From Pelagibacterales bacterium SAG-MED05 (lineage in GTDB: Bacteria > Pseudomonadota > Alphaproteobacteria > Pelagibacterales > Pelagibacteraceae), in contig JACWDC010000001.1 of the NCBI GenBank assembly GCA_014654415.1, positions 79,808 through 143,807 of the forward strand: DNA of 64,000 bases, given 5' to 3'. Of this stretch, positions 9,192 through 18,863 are shown piece by piece. How positions within the stretch are numbered: position 1 is the first letter of the stretch; each line of letters opens with the position of its first letter. The position numbers were made by a program, and so were the translations under genes. The notes under the pieces were generated by a model, which ran no database searches, had not been told where the DNA came from, and was given only the letters and a program-made list of their open reading frames with translations.

Positions 9192-10370
9192 ATGCGAAAA
9201 TTTAAAAACGTTGACGAATTAGTTAATGAACTAAAACCTGATTACCCCGTATATTGCATACGGCCAGAGTCGATTAAAAAATCTACAAAATTTTTTAAAG
9301 ATAATTTTCCTGGTAGAATTCTTTATGCAGTAAAAACAAATCCTAATGAAAAAGTAATTAAAGAAATTATTTCAAATGGTATTGAAGATTTCGATGTAGC
9401 CTCTCTAAATGAAATTAAATTAATAAAGAAAATTAAACCAGAAGCTAATTTGTACTTCATGCATACCATTAAAAGTAAAGAGAGCATTTCATCTGCTTAC
9501 TTTGATTATGGAGTTAAAAATTTTGCATTAGATCATAAAGATGAGCTTGGAAAAATTCTTGAAGCCACAAATCTGGCTAAAGATTTAAACCTATATGTAA
9601 GAATAGCTGTTTCTAACGAGCATGCTGAAATCGATTTATCAAGAAAATTTGGTGCATTACCTTCTGAGGCATTAGGTCTTGTAAGATTATGCAAAGAACA
9701 TTCAAAAAAACTTGGGATAAGTTTTCATGTAGGCTCTCAATGTATGCATAAGATTTCTTATTCGAAAGGTATTCGTGAAATTGGAAATATAATTAAAAAA
9801 ACTAAAATTACACCTGATGTTATAAATGTTGGTGGTGGCTTTCCATCACTATATCCTGACCTTAATCCAGAGCCGCTTAATAACTATCTTGATGAAATAA
9901 AAATATCTCTTAAGAATTTAAAATTACCAAAACTACCTCAAATTATTTGTGAACCTGGAAGAGCCATTGTTGCTGAAAGTGGGTCTACAATAGTTAAAAT
10001 TATATTAAGAAAAAAACAAAATCTCTATATTAACGATGGTACTTATGGTTCATTATTTGATGCTGGGGTACCAAATTTTGTTTTACCAACTAAAATGATT
10101 ACTAATGGAAGAATTCATTCTAAAAAATTAACTTCATTTAAATTTTTTGGACCAACTTGTGATAGTTTAGATTATATGAAAGGACCTTTTTTATTACCGA
10201 ACAATATAAAAGAAGGTGACTACATTGAATTAGGGCAACTAGGTGCATATGGATTAACTTTTAGAACAAAATTTAATGGTTTTTATTCAAATGAAATTTT
10301 CGAATTGAATGATAAACCAATCATGTCTTTATATGAAGATTCAAGTAAAGTTGATTACTTGGTTGCTTAA
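9192..10370 (+). CDS. Ornithine/lysine-type PLP decarboxylase (fold type III)
   Basis: This enzyme decarboxylates ornithine (or lysine/diaminopimelate-like substrates) to a diamine such as putrescine in the cytoplasm. The 392-residue protein is an alanine-racemase-fold decarboxylase: PLP lysine Lys48 in YAVKTNPN, HVGSQ (179-183), phosphate-binding GGGFP (214-218), EPGRAIV (254-260) and catalytic Cys323 in FGPTCDSLD. The GPTCDS-LD context and short length favour ornithine/lysine decarboxylase over DAP decarboxylase. Its stop overlaps the start of the deoxyhypusine-synthase-like gene. A GAGGG ribosome site precedes it; an out-of-frame ATG lies at 9187, between that site and this start. Confidence 0.88.
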   Translation: MRKFKNVDELVNELKPDYPVYCIRPESIKKSTKFFKDNFPGRILYAVKTNPNEKVIKEIISNGIEDFDVASLNEIKLIKKIKPEANLYFMHTIKSKESISSAYFDYGVKNFALDHKDELGKILEATNLAKDLNLYVRIAVSNEHAEIDLSRKFGALPSEALGLVRLCKEHSKKLGISFHVGSQCMHKISYSKGIREIGNIIKKTKITPDVINVGGGFPSLYPDLNPEPLNNYLDEIKISLKNLKLPKLPQIICEPGRAIVAESGSTIVKIILRKKQNLYINDGTYGSLFDAGVPNFVLPTKMITNGRIHSKKLTSFKFFGPTCDSLDYMKGPFLLPNNIKEGDYIELGQLGAYGLTFRTKFNGFYSNEIFELNDKPIMSLYEDSSKVDYLVA

Positions 10371-11419
10371 TGACAAAAAAAAATGGTCCCGACATCGGAC
10401 ATAATAAAAAATCATTTTTAAATAATCCTGTAGAACATATAGACATAACTTCTTTTGACGCACGGAAAATAATTGAGGGTATGGGGAAAATGTCATTTAC
10501 CTCCAGAGATACAGCAAATGCAGCTAAAATTTATAATGAGATGATATCAGACGAAAACTGCTCTATTTTTCTTACAATTGCAGGCTCAACCTCTGCTGGT
10601 GGTTGTATGAACCTTTACTCAGATTTAGTTAAATACAACATGGTTGATGCCGTAGTAGCCACAGGAGCCTCTATAATTGACATGGATTTCTTTGAAGCTT
10701 TAGGATTCAAACACTATCAAGGATCTCAATTCCAAGACGATACTGAGCTTAGAAAAAATTATATTGATAGAATTTATGACACATATATTGATGAAGAAGA
10801 GCTTCAGGCTTGCGATCAAACTATTTGTGACGTTGCTAATTCATTAGAACCTAAAGCTTATACCTCAAGAGAATTTATTAAAGAACTAGGAAAATTTTTA
10901 AAAAATAATGCCAAAAAAAAAGGTTCTTTAATAGAAACAGCATTTGACAATAATGTTCCTATTTTTTGCCCAGCATTCACAGATAGTTCAGCTGGATTTG
11001 GTTTAGTAATGCATCAAGAGCAAAATCCAAATAAACACATCACTATTGACTCTATAAGAGAATTAAGAGAATTAACTGAAATTAAAGTAAAATCTAAGCA
11101 ATCTGGCTTATTAATGGTAGGTGGAGGAGTGCCTAAGAATTTTGTTCAAGATACAGTTGTATGCGCAGATCTTATAGGTAAAAAAGTTGATATGCACAAA
11201 TATGCAATTCAAATTACAGTTGCAGACACTAGAGATGGTGCTTGTAGCAGTTCAACTTTGAAAGAAGCTAGCTCGTGGGGAAAAGTAGATGTTGCTAAGG
11301 AACAAATGGTTTTTGCTGAAGCAACAAGCGTACTTCCTTTAATTGCTAGTGATGCATATCATCGTCAAGTCTGGAAAAATAGAAAAAAAAGAAATTTTTC
11401 TCAGATATTCAAATCTTAA
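10370..11419 (+). CDS. Deoxyhypusine synthase-like enzyme (probable homospermidine/polyamine synthase)
   Basis: The 349-residue protein belongs to the deoxyhypusine synthase family, NAD-dependent enzymes that move an aminobutyl group from spermidine or putrescine onto an amine. It keeps the imine-forming lysine in SSWGK (Lys305) and the NAD-site segments LTIAGSTSAGG and DAVVATGASIID. Bacteria lack eIF5A, the protein substrate of the eukaryotic enzyme, so a small-molecule acceptor is likely; homospermidine from putrescine is the best guess from its neighbours. The decarboxylase ends at this gene's first base, and the ureohydrolase starts directly after its stop codon, so the three genes form a tight operon. 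Family assignment is firm; substrate is inferred. Confidence 0.85.
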   Translation: MTKKNGPDIGHNKKSFLNNPVEHIDITSFDARKIIEGMGKMSFTSRDTANAAKIYNEMISDENCSIFLTIAGSTSAGGCMNLYSDLVKYNMVDAVVATGASIIDMDFFEALGFKHYQGSQFQDDTELRKNYIDRIYDTYIDEEELQACDQTICDVANSLEPKAYTSREFIKELGKFLKNNAKKKGSLIETAFDNNVPIFCPAFTDSSAGFGLVMHQEQNPNKHITIDSIRELRELTEIKVKSKQSGLLMVGGGVPKNFVQDTVVCADLIGKKVDMHKYAIQITVADTRDGACSSSTLKEASSWGKVDVAKEQMVFAEATSVLPLIASDAYHRQVWKNRKKRNFSQIFKS

Positions 11420-12301
11420 ATGAATTATTTAAGTCAAAAAAAGGGTTTTCTTGGTTACGAAGCAAAACAAAAAATTGAGAACAAAGTAGTTGTTGTTCCA
11501 TTTGGTCTAGAAAAAACTGTAAGTTACGGTGGTGGTACAAAAAATGGTCCAAAAGAAATCATTAAAGCTTCTCATCAAGTTGAATTGTTCGATGAAGAAT
11601 TAAAAAAAGAACCGTATAAAGAGATTGGCATTAAAACCCTAAAACCATTTCCTATAAAAAAAAAAATTAGTTCTGCTTTAGATCAATTATCTAAGATTAA
11701 CGAAGAAATAATAAGAAAAAATAAATTTCCTATCATTTTTGGAGGTGAGCATTCAATTACACCAGGGTCTATTAGGCCTTTTGTAAAAAAATATAACGAA
11801 ATTACACTTTTGCATTTCGATGCACATGCAGATTTAAGAGAAAGTTATAATGGAGAAAAATTTTCTCATGCTTCGGCAATTAAAAGATGTTTGGACTTTA
11901 AAAATGTAAAAGTGGTCTCTTTTGGCATTAGAAATCTTTCTCAACCTGAAATGAATTTCTATGAAAATAACAGAAATAGAATTGAAATCTTCTGGGGAAA
12001 GGATAAAAAAGAATGGAAATTAGATCGTCTAGAAAATATTTTTAAAGACAAGAATGTATATATAACCTTTGATGTTGATGGTTTTGATTCAAGCATTATG
12101 CCCGCAACAGGAACACCAGAGCCCGGAGGCTTATTATGGGAAGATGTTCTACCAATAATTAAAAAAGTATGTCAAATATCTAATATAATAGGCGCAGATA
12201 TAAATGAATTAGCTCCAATCAAAAATTTTGACTCGTATAATTTTTTAGTTGCAAAATTAGCTTATAAAATTTTATCTTATAAATTTGAATTTAAACGTTA
12301 G
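11420..12301 (+). CDS. speB: Agmatinase-like ureohydrolase
   Basis: Ureohydrolases release urea from guanidino compounds; agmatinase gives putrescine. The 293-residue protein carries the binuclear manganese ligands GGEHS (108-112, His111), HFDAHAD (132-138) and DVDGFDSSIMPATGTPEPGG (about 218-237). The TGTPEPGG loop is typical of the agmatinase side of the family rather than arginase. It begins right after the stop of the deoxyhypusine-synthase-like gene. No arginine decarboxylase is seen nearby, so the guanidino substrate must come from elsewhere or differ from agmatine. Its end overlaps the regB end by 11 bases (convergent). Confidence 0.85.
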   Translation: MNYLSQKKGFLGYEAKQKIENKVVVVPFGLEKTVSYGGGTKNGPKEIIKASHQVELFDEELKKEPYKEIGIKTLKPFPIKKKISSALDQLSKINEEIIRKNKFPIIFGGEHSITPGSIRPFVKKYNEITLLHFDAHADLRESYNGEKFSHASAIKRCLDFKNVKVVSFGIRNLSQPEMNFYENNRNRIEIFWGKDKKEWKLDRLENIFKDKNVYITFDVDGFDSSIMPATGTPEPGGLLWEDVLPIIKKVCQISNIIGADINELAPIKNFDSYNFLVAKLAYKILSYKFEFKR

Positions 12302-13580
12302 ACTTTAAATTTACTTGTTTCCAGAAAATTTTTACAGAAGCGCCACCTAATTTATTATCTTTTGAAAAAGATAAACGTGCTGATTTTCTCTCTAAAAGTG
12401 TTTTACCTAGAAAGGTTCCTAATCCTGTTCCTGCATTTGAATTTACCTCATTTGATTTAGATTTTATGTAAGGTTCTCCAAGAAATTCTTTTACATCCTC
12501 TGGAAATCCAGGTCCATCATCGTTTATTGAGACTTCTAAATCTGTATCATTGCTTTTTATTTTTATTTCTACTTCACTTTTGGCAAATTTTACGGCATTT
12601 CCAATAAAGTTTCTTAACCCATAAATTAATTCTGGGGATCTTGGAAATTCAAATTTTTTTTTGTCCTCACCTATATCTAATGTTAATTTTTTAGAAGAAG
12701 TTTCTTGAAAAGACACAATAATTTCATTAAGCAAATCTTCAATTTTAGTTTTAGAGAAAAATTCATCATCTTTTATTTGTTTTTTTGAAATTTGCTTAAG
12801 TATTTCTCCGCATCTTTTGGTCTGGCTGATCAATAAATTTATGTCTTTTAAATGTTCATTATTTTCTCCTAATTCTTTTTTAAGCTCCGAAGCAACTACG
12901 TTTATAGTTGCTAATGGTGTGCCTAAAGAATGAGCGGCGGCTGCAGCTTGGCCTCCAAGCGACTCCAGCTCATATTCTTTAGCTATCACCTGTTGTAATT
13001 TAATGATCGCATCAGATCTTCTTTTGCTTTCACCAGAAAATCTAATTCCAAAATAACTTAAAAATACTAAACCAACTATAATAGCTAAAAAATATCCAGT
13101 TAAATATAGTTTTGGAAATGTGATAGATTGATCGTGTATACCTGGTAGAGGATAATGAAAGATTGTTAATAAAAATAAGAAAATAATAGTTAAAAATCCT
13201 AATATAATAGTTGTTCCCATGCTTAAAAATGTTGAAGAGACAATAGTTGGAATAATCATTAATATTGAAAAAGGATTTGAAATTCCTCCTGTCAAATATA
13301 GTAGAGCTGTTAATTGGATTAAGTCATATGTTAAAAATATACTTGCGTAAAAGTCTTTGATAGTAGAGGACCTAATGCCGAATTGTAAGTATAAGTTCGT
13401 AAGAAAGCCTAAAAGTAAGATCATATGGGCAATTACAATCGGAAAATCCAACTTCAAATAAAAATATACTAGATTTATAGATGTTAGCTGACCTATTATT
13501 GCTATCCATCTTAAAATTACTAGAGTTTTTTTATCTAAATTAAGATTTTCTCTCAATCTAAAGAGAGTAGAAAAATTCAT
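12291..13580 (-). CDS. regB: Redox sensor histidine kinase RegB/PrrB/ActS
   Basis: RegB senses redox state through the quinone pool and a reactive cysteine and phosphorylates RegA. The 429-residue protein has about six N-terminal membrane segments and the quinone-binding heptad GGISNPF (98-104). Its RegB-type H-box is AAAAHSLGTPLATI with His217, and the conserved redox cysteine is Cys257 in QTKRCGEIL. The HATPase domain includes NDDGPGFP and GTGLGTFLGKTLLER. All signature residues are intact, so sensing is expected to work. It lies 7 bases downstream of gyrB on the same strand rather than next to regA. Confidence 0.93.
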   Translation of the reverse strand: MNFSTLFRLRENLNLDKKTLVILRWIAIIGQLTSINLVYFYLKLDFPIVIAHMILLLGFLTNLYLQFGIRSSTIKDFYASIFLTYDLIQLTALLYLTGGISNPFSILMIIPTIVSSTFLSMGTTIILGFLTIIFLFLLTIFHYPLPGIHDQSITFPKLYLTGYFLAIIVGLVFLSYFGIRFSGESKRRSDAIIKLQQVIAKEYELESLGGQAAAAAHSLGTPLATINVVASELKKELGENNEHLKDINLLISQTKRCGEILKQISKKQIKDDEFFSKTKIEDLLNEIIVSFQETSSKKLTLDIGEDKKKFEFPRSPELIYGLRNFIGNAVKFAKSEVEIKIKSNDTDLEVSINDDGPGFPEDVKEFLGEPYIKSKSNEVNSNAGTGLGTFLGKTLLERKSARLSFSKDNKLGGASVKIFWKQVNLKSNV

Positions 13581-13587
13581 TTGAACT

Positions 13588-15660
<2,073 letters not shown>

Positions 15661-15760
15661 TTAGATTGTTATTTATAGCATTTTTTTAAGTTAATAGAAA
15701 ACGATAGAAGTGCCTTGTTGCTTAGAATGATTGTTTCCCAATGCTTTTAGCTTAAAATAA

Positions 15761-15788
15761 AAAAAAATTTGTAAATTTAAACAAATTT
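15761..15788 (-). terminator. Weak AT-only terminator after dnaN
   Basis: On the minus strand AAATTTGT and ACAAATTT (plus coordinates 15781-15788 and 15765-15772) form an 8-bp stem with an 8-base loop, followed by a U-rich tract. The stem includes part of the dnaN stop codon. It has a single G-C pair, so it would be weak. It implies that gyrB may have its own promoter in the remaining 110 bases. Confidence 0.4.
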
Positions 15789-16902
15789 AGATTTTCATAG
15801 GCATTATAACATAATAACTATTTTTATCAGAAGCATCTACGATTAATACGGGTGAAACTGAGTCTTTTAAGTTCATTTTTAAATTTTTATCTTCAATCTC
15901 AGAGGCAATATCAATTAAATATTTTGAATTAAAACTTATATTAAGATTATCAGAATTAAAATTTGCTTTGATGACTTCGTTTCCTTCACCAGAATTAGCA
16001 CTATTAACTGAAAATTGAACATTCTCTTTATTAATAAGTAATTTTACCCCTTCTTTTCTATCCAAAGAGACACTTGTAACCCTTTCAATTGAATCTATAA
16101 AATCTTTAGAAGGTACAATTAAAGATTTTTCGTTATTAGCAGGTACAACTTTTTTATAATCAGGAAATTTTCCATCGATAACTTTAGAGATCAACTTCAT
16201 GTCTCCAAGGGTAAATTTAACTTTATTTTCACTCGTTTGCATAGAAAGCTTTTCATTAGACTCTGTCAACAAAGAGCACAGTTGAAAAACGGTTTTTCTG
16301 GGTAATATTAAAGATGAGAAATTATCTGCTTTTTCAATTTCTAAACTACTAGATGAAAGTCTATGACTATCTGTTGCCACTCCAGTTAAAAAATTTCTAC
16401 CGTGTCCCTCGGTTAAATGTAAAAAAATACCATTTAAATAATGTCTTGTATCATCATTTGAAATTGCAATTTTAGTTTTATTTAAAAGTTTTAAAAATTT
16501 ACTATTATTAAGTAATATTTCTTCCCCCTCAAATTCATCAGCAAATGTAGGAAAATTATCTGTTGGTAAACAAAGTAGATTAAAGTCTGAATTATCGCTT
16601 TTCAAACTTAGTTTGTTTTCTGTTTTAAGATCAAAATTTAATTCTGAATCTGAGGATATTTTTCTAAGAATATCATAAAGAATAGCCGCTGAAGTTGTGG
16701 TGCTTCCTTCTTTTAAAATTTTAACTTGATTTATTTCGTCATAAAAAACTATATCTAAGTCAGTAGCGACTATAGATAATTTATTGTCTTTCAACTGTAA
16801 CAGGACATTAGAAAGTATGGGAAGAGTATTTTTTTTTTCAACTACACCTTGGACGAAGCTTAATGACTTTAATAAGATATCTCTTTTAACAATAAACTGC
16901 AT
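15787..16902 (-). CDS. dnaN: DNA polymerase III sliding clamp (beta subunit)
   Basis: The ring-shaped clamp tethers DNA polymerase III to DNA and recruits repair factors. The 371-residue protein has the family's normal length and start (MQFIVKRDILLKSLSFVQGVVEKKNTLP begins the first clamp domain). It ends with the hydrophobic PMKI-type C-terminus (YYVIMPMKI) that forms part of the client-binding pocket. It sits 8 bases downstream of dnaA, the classic dnaA-dnaN order. The usual third gene, recF, is absent, and gyrB follows after 135 bases. Confidence 0.96.
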   Translation of the reverse strand: MQFIVKRDILLKSLSFVQGVVEKKNTLPILSNVLLQLKDNKLSIVATDLDIVFYDEINQVKILKEGSTTTSAAILYDILRKISSDSELNFDLKTENKLSLKSDNSDFNLLCLPTDNFPTFADEFEGEEILLNNSKFLKLLNKTKIAISNDDTRHYLNGIFLHLTEGHGRNFLTGVATDSHRLSSSSLEIEKADNFSSLILPRKTVFQLCSLLTESNEKLSMQTSENKVKFTLGDMKLISKVIDGKFPDYKKVVPANNEKSLIVPSKDFIDSIERVTSVSLDRKEGVKLLINKENVQFSVNSANSGEGNEVIKANFNSDNLNISFNSKYLIDIASEIEDKNLKMNLKDSVSPVLIVDASDKNSYYVIMPMKI

Positions 16903-16910
16903 TTTTATTA

Positions 16911-18302
16911 TTATTCTTGTAGAAGACTTTTAATCTGATTTATGTTTTTCTTCATCTCATCATCTTGCTCAGATAATCTGGTTATGGTTTTTACCGCATG
17001 AATCACTGTGGTGTGATCTCTATTTGCAAATCTTCTTCCAATTTCTGGGAGAGATCTTGTTGTCATTTTTTTTGCTAAATACATTGCAAGTTGTCTAGGT
17101 CTAGCTAAAGGCCTAGAACGTCTCTGAGAAAGCATATCACTTAAAGGAATATTAAAATAGTTGGATACAACATTTTGTATTTTGTCTACAGTTATAACTT
17201 TCATTTGGCTGAATACATCTTTCAATATATTTTTGCAGTCATTTATTGTTAGATCCTTATTATGCACTCTGCTAAATGCTATTACTCGATTTAAAATACC
17301 AATAAGCTCTCTAATATTCGTTTTACTTTCATTTGCTATGTAGTTGATTACATCTTCACTTAAATTAATGTTCTCTTTAAATTGACTTTGCATTTCTATA
17401 ATTTTTTTCTTAATAATTTTGACTTTTAATTCTAGATCTGGAATATCGATATCAACAACCAGTCCACCAGCTAGTCTTGACTTAATTCTTTCTTGTACTC
17501 TATCTAGCTTCATAGGTGCTCTGTCGGATGATATAATTATTTGAGAATTTTTATCTATCAAGCTGTTAAAGGTATGAAAAAATTCCTCCTGTAAGCTTTC
17601 TTTGCCTCGTATAAATTGAATATCATCAATAATAAAAATTGATGATTTTCTAAAAAAATCTTTAAAATTTACCATATCGTTTTTTTTTATAGACTTGATA
17701 AAGTGATACATAAAACGTTCAGCTGAAATAAACATAACATTGTTTTCTGATTGTAGCTCTAAACCAATAGCATTAAGTAGATGGGTCTTACCTAAGCCTA
17801 CTCCTCCGCAAATATACAATGGATTATATCTTGATATATGTTCACATATCTTCTTTGAGTAAGATAAAGCAATATCATTACTTTTGCCTTGCACAAAGCT
17901 TTCAAAGTTTAAATTGGGATTTAACCTATTATAATTTAAGATTGAGTCTTTAATTGTTGTAACTTTGTTTATTTCATCTGTTTTAAGTATTAAATCTGAA
18001 TTATTCTTATTATCATCTATAATTTTAAACTCAATTCTATTTAAGCTTAACTTAAAAACTTTTACTTGTTCTAAAATCTTGTCCAAGTACCTAGAAACTA
18101 TCCAATCTCTAAAAAATCTTGTTGGGACACTAAGAATTAAATAATCATTATATTCTTTCACTAGAGAAATTTTTTGCAACCAACTTGTATAAATTTCATT
18201 ACCAAATGTTCTCTTGAAAGCAGCCTGAATATCAATCCAGTCTAACGTTCTTTCTTCTTCAGAAATATAGATGTTTTGTTTTTTTGTATTGTTATTGTCC
18301 AT
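16911..18302 (-). CDS. dnaA: Chromosomal replication initiator DnaA
   Basis: DnaA binds origin boxes and opens the replication origin. The 463-residue protein shows the N-terminal DnaB/partner-binding domain (about 1-85) and a short linker. The AAA+ domain contains Walker A GGVGLGKTHLL, Walker B FIIDDIQFI and sensor region RIKSRLAGGLVV. The C-terminal DNA-binding domain has REL, RRSRPLARPRQLAMYLAKKM and the signature RDHTTVIHAVKTI. A 224-base gap separates it from rpsT upstream. No canonical DnaA boxes were found near the gene, so the origin is probably elsewhere. Confidence 0.97.
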   Translation of the reverse strand: MDNNNTKKQNIYISEEERTLDWIDIQAAFKRTFGNEIYTSWLQKISLVKEYNDYLILSVPTRFFRDWIVSRYLDKILEQVKVFKLSLNRIEFKIIDDNKNNSDLILKTDEINKVTTIKDSILNYNRLNPNLNFESFVQGKSNDIALSYSKKICEHISRYNPLYICGGVGLGKTHLLNAIGLELQSENNVMFISAERFMYHFIKSIKKNDMVNFKDFFRKSSIFIIDDIQFIRGKESLQEEFFHTFNSLIDKNSQIIISSDRAPMKLDRVQERIKSRLAGGLVVDIDIPDLELKVKIIKKKIIEMQSQFKENINLSEDVINYIANESKTNIRELIGILNRVIAFSRVHNKDLTINDCKNILKDVFSQMKVITVDKIQNVVSNYFNIPLSDMLSQRRSRPLARPRQLAMYLAKKMTTRSLPEIGRRFANRDHTTVIHAVKTITRLSEQDDEMKKNINQIKSLLQE

Positions 18303-18526
18303 GTAATTATTTTTTTGAAAGATTCCTTTAAACGCTGTTTTTAAAAATTTTTCAAGTGTCTGCAGGTTGTAATTAAAAAAAAACTTTATTCGGTTGTACT
18401 ATTAACGCAAAGATAGAAAAATAATTTTAGAGAAATTACAACTCAAGAAAGAAACCATATTTAGTTTTATAAAACTAAATATTGATCAATTAACTAACTA
18501 TCAACTTTAAATTGTTAATTTTTTGT
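18303..18526. other. dnaA-rpsT intergenic region with palindrome, no gene seen
   Basis: This is the longest gene-free stretch. It contains a perfect 26-base palindrome (18457-18482), a 10-base palindrome attgatcaat (18481-18490), and a 9-base inverted repeat GTTGTAATT/AATTACAAC (18366-18374 and 18434-18442). No TTATNCACA DnaA box was seen on either strand. It must hold the end of the rpsT transcript and the dnaA promoter; no clear sigma70 pair was picked out. Confidence 0.5.
18457..18482. repeat. Perfect 26-base palindrome downstream of rpsT
   Basis: Both halves of the sequence around TTAGTTTTATAAAACTAA are exact reverse complements over 26 bases. It starts 44 bases beyond the rpsT stop codon and 155 bases before the dnaA start codon on the minus strand. 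It could be the rpsT terminator hairpin or an operator for dnaA. It has only two G-C pairs and no following U tract, so neither role is clear. Confidence 0.6.
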
Positions 18527-18778
18527 CTAAATTTTTTTAGAAGTCCTTGAAATTTTTCTTGCTGCGGTTCGCCTACTTATAACACCTGATTTAGCAACCT
18601 GCATTAGAATTGATTGAAATTTTGAAAAATATTTTTTCGCTTTATCCTTGTTCTTGGACTTGATTAATAAATCCATTTCCTTAATAGCGGTCTTATATTT
18701 GCTTTTTCTTATTCTATTAATCTGAGTTTGTTTCTTAACTCTTCTCACCCTTCTAATTGCTGATTTTGTGTTTGGCAT
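18527..18778 (-). CDS. rpsT: Small ribosomal subunit protein S20
   Basis: S20 is a primary 16S rRNA-binding protein of the small subunit. The 83-residue, Lys/Arg-rich helical protein has the typical start MPNTKSAIRRVRRVKKQ and the end GVISRRTAARKISR, matching the family's length and conserved C-terminal GxxxxxxAARxxSR pattern. It precedes dnaA, the usual alphaproteobacterial arrangement. Its promoter lies inside a 22-codon upstream ORF that looks like a leftover of mutM. Confidence 0.96.
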   Translation of the reverse strand: MPNTKSAIRRVRRVKKQTQINRIRKSKYKTAIKEMDLLIKSKNKDKAKKYFSKFQSILMQVAKSGVISRRTAARKISRTSKKI

Positions 18779-18783
18779 ATTTT

Positions 18784-18852
18784 TTAAACTGTATATATGC
18801 CAGTATTATGTGGGTCAACTTTATTATTTTCAACTTCTGGTAATTCTGGCAT
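18784..18852 (-). pseudogene. mutM: mutM (fpg) N-terminal fossil, 22-codon ORF
   Basis: On the minus strand an ATG at 18852-18850 opens a 22-codon ORF whose first eight residues, MPELPEVE, equal the invariant start of formamidopyrimidine-DNA glycosylase (MutM), including catalytic Pro2 and Glu3 (Pro1/Glu2 of the mature enzyme). After that the match ends and a stop follows 5 bases before rpsT. In many alphaproteobacteria mutM sits here, divergent from ubiE and near rpsT/dnaA. I infer that mutM was deleted and only its first codons remain, now serving as the rpsT promoter and leader. Translation of the ORF as a leader peptide cannot be excluded. Confidence 0.7.
18790..18818 (-). promoter_or_regulatory. 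Predicted rpsT promoter inside the mutM fossil
   Basis: TTGACC (18813-18818) and TATACA (18790-18795) on the minus strand are 17 bases apart, and the rpsT ATG is 11 bases beyond the -10. Both elements lie within the 22-codon MutM-like ORF. Perfect inverted repeats TATATGCCAG (18794-18803) and CTGGCATATA (18846-18855) flank the region and overlap both this promoter and the ubiE -10 box. Confidence 0.5.
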
Positions 18853-18857
18853 ATAAT
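18829..18857 (+). promoter_or_regulatory. Predicted ubiE promoter, leaderless
   Basis: A perfect TATAAT (18852-18857) lies 6 bases before the ubiE ATG, with a poor TTCAAC (18829-18834) 17 bases upstream. Transcription from it would start at or next to the start codon, giving a leaderless mRNA. The same bases encode the first codons of the antisense mutM fossil. Confidence 0.5.
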
Positions 18858-18863
18858 TTATTT

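Noticed and set aside
18303..18526. Candidate replication origin at dnaA
   Set aside because: No TTATNCACA DnaA box on either strand and no clustered GATC or 13-mers; gene orientation does not switch consistently here across the whole window. The palindrome alone is not enough.
18768..18863. Longer UbiE start giving 266 residues
   Set aside because: The extra 32 residues would be translated from the promoter region and the antisense mutM fossil; the conserved UbiE N-terminus begins right after ATG 18864.
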